From contig NC_060116.1 in the NCBI RefSeq assembly GCF_021155765.1, forward strand, positions 10,292,001 through 10,356,000: a DNA stretch of 64,000 bases, read 5' to 3'. Both the position numbers and the translations under genes were made by a program. The notes beneath the pieces are model-generated. The model worked only from the letters and a program-made list of their open reading frames with translations, was not told where the DNA came from and searched no databases. This DNA comes from Diprion similis (lineage: Eukaryota; Arthropoda; Insecta; Hymenoptera; Diprionidae). Below, piece after piece: positions 62,295 through 64,000 of this stretch; positions within the stretch are counted from its first letter, which is position 1, and each line of letters begins with the position of its first letter.

Positions 62295-64000
62295 AGCCGC
62301 TTAAGCGCCGGGAATCGTTTCGGAAAAGCTACAATTTCACCTGTATAATATACATGGCGTTTGGTAAGAAGCTCAATTGCTCAAGTTGGATGTTTCAAAA
62401 GTATGCACATATATATTTCGACGTGTTCTTACCTATTAATTCGGAAATTCATAAGGATAATCGGTTGCTTTTTCTGTGCGCTAATTCAATAGGTATTTCA
62501 AAATTTGTTTCATATATTCTTCTCTCGCTGTCGTCCATAATTGTACAGATATTGCAGTCACTATCTAAGCAAATTTTTCGCGCCCATCTCACCAGTTTGT
62601 TACATTAGCAAAAAAACTCGACACCATCTAGACCGCGTTCGTGACAATGATAATAAGAACAAGGTGGCGAGAGCGCGTTGACGGTGTAAAATAAAGTAGC
62701 TTAAATCATCCTCTCTCCATGCACACTTGCCTAAGAATACGGCAAGGTGCACGCAAACTCGGGGAAGTTTCAACGAGCGCGTATTTGTCTGCAGGAAGAC
62801 ACTGTGATTTATTCCGCGAAAACAGGAGACAACGCCTCGGGTACCATGGAATGTTAAATTAGCACGGGTGGCTGTAACGATTCACAATAAAAGCTACTTG
62901 AAGAATTGAAAAAAAAAGGAATCGCCAACCTGAGGCTATGGTGTTATTACATGGGTATATGCTTTGTCTCGACAATGCTACAACGTTAAGAAACAAAAGG
63001 GTATAATAAAAAGATTCAAAACTCGCGATTAAGAAAGAGAAAAGTGAACTCAGTTTTTCTCGGCCATGACGCGTTAACAACGGTAAAAACTTTTTAATGT
63101 CAGGTCGTAAGGAATTCTAGACGATACGTACATAGGTATTTATTTATTACCCAAGTCAGGACGTTGTTTTCTTTTATACTCAATGCACCCTGCAATTCGT
63201 TCGGGTTGAGCAGTTTTGAAGAAGAGAATAATTATATTTCGAGTCGGAAACGATTGACCGTGTTTTTCTTTTACAAAAAATTATATAAGAAATGTTTCAG
63301 AGCCTAGAATAAATAAATTTTTTTATTGTTATTCAGTTTGCGTAATATTCGGAGATATTTCGAGATCGTCGTATCGAGTGATTCTAAAGTGGATACCCGT
63401 TGTTCTTTTCTCTCGTCACGTTCAGGTAGTATTGTATTTCCATATTTAGGCGATCGTATTCACTCGTCATATGCATCCCATAACCGTGGCGAAAGCACCC
63501 TCAATTCAAATAAATAATAAGACGAATTTTATTACCCGGGCGTCTTCTTTGTTGCTTTTCTTCTGAAATCGATATCGACGGTGATAAGAGGCAATGAATT
63601 ACCCTGATGCGAGATCGTATTTCTTGGAACGATTGTTTGTCATGTTTATGTTAAATTGCGTGGGTCGCGACGAGCAAATATTGGCCAAAAGTTAAGACCG
63701 AGAAAAATCAGAGACACGAGGGTGGGTTAAAAGTGAAAATAAGCTAAAGTAAACGAAGCGTCCCCACAAGTTATATTCTTTTTGGCTGTAACTCGCGAAA
63801 GATATAATCTGGGCCATAAAAAAATAAGATAAAAGAGATATGGCGGTGCAAACGGCTACGCTTGAGTATACTTGATCTTTTTCAGTATCTATATTTTAAC
63901 GCGTTTGGTTACCAATACTTGATTCTTCCGCGAAGACGCTCTTATGGGTTTATATAAAAAGATTATATATGCATGGATTCCAAAGTTGGCATGCTTTCAA
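62295..64000. other. Intergenic or intronic sequence to window end
   Basis: No supported exon on either strand. Open frames at about 62.3-62.6, 62.86-63.08 and 63.3-63.5 kb lack splice partners and recognisable domains. The sequence is AT-rich without clear repeats. Confidence 0.4.

Noticed and set aside
1..64000. tRNA genes, CRISPR arrays, prokaryotic operons, viral insertions
   Set aside because: I looked for tRNA B-box-like words, regular spacer arrays and viral polymerase or capsid motifs and saw none; a covariance-model scan was not possible.

Overview
The window is eukaryotic and almost certainly insect: multi-exon genes with short GT-AG introns (often 60-150 bp), an AT-rich background with TA, CATA and TACG microsatellites, an insect-specific chemosensory protein (CSP/OS-D) and a Crag-type DENND4 gene. 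I suspect a hymenopteran, from the sequence style of the CSP, but nothing here proves the order. All coding calls were rebuilt exon by exon from conserved protein sequence, splice sites and reading-frame phase. Layout: 1-6.7 kb is gene-free and rich in microsatellites, with one MITE-like element. 6.73-8.73 kb (minus) is a complete three-exon chemosensory protein. 8.9-14.2 kb has no supported gene but holds two perfect palindromes and a hairpin. 14.2-21.7 kb (plus) is a complete 19-exon DENND4/Crag RabGEF. 23.7-26.2 kb (plus) is a ten-exon dynein regulatory complex subunit (DRC10/IQCD). 26.66-48.04 kb (plus) is a complete 66-exon axonemal outer-arm dynein heavy chain of the DNAH9/11/17 (beta) type, 4587 aa in my model. 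48.5-56.07 kb (plus) is a 22-exon polycystin-1-like receptor (EGF, PKD, REJ, GAIN/GPS, TM, PLAT, four further TM). 56.1-64 kb holds a small two-exon gene of unknown function (61.3-62.3 kb, plus), a weakly supported small minus-strand gene (59.3-60.9 kb), and otherwise unassigned DNA. How the genes may work together: DRC10, the beta heavy chain and the polycystin-1-like protein stand head to tail on one strand with only about 455 bp between neighbours. DRC10 (nexin-DRC) and the outer-arm heavy chain are both axonemal, and REJ/PLAT polycystins act in sperm or ciliated sensory cells in several animals. In an insect, motile axonemes mean sperm and chordotonal neurons, so this may be a co-expressed cilium/sperm block; that is inference. 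The most notable points are a polycystin-1-like protein that ends after five of the eleven expected membrane helices and whose GPS has Gly in place of the catalytic His, a GC-AG intron in the dynein gene, a charged insertion in the dynein tail, and two uncharacterised small genes.
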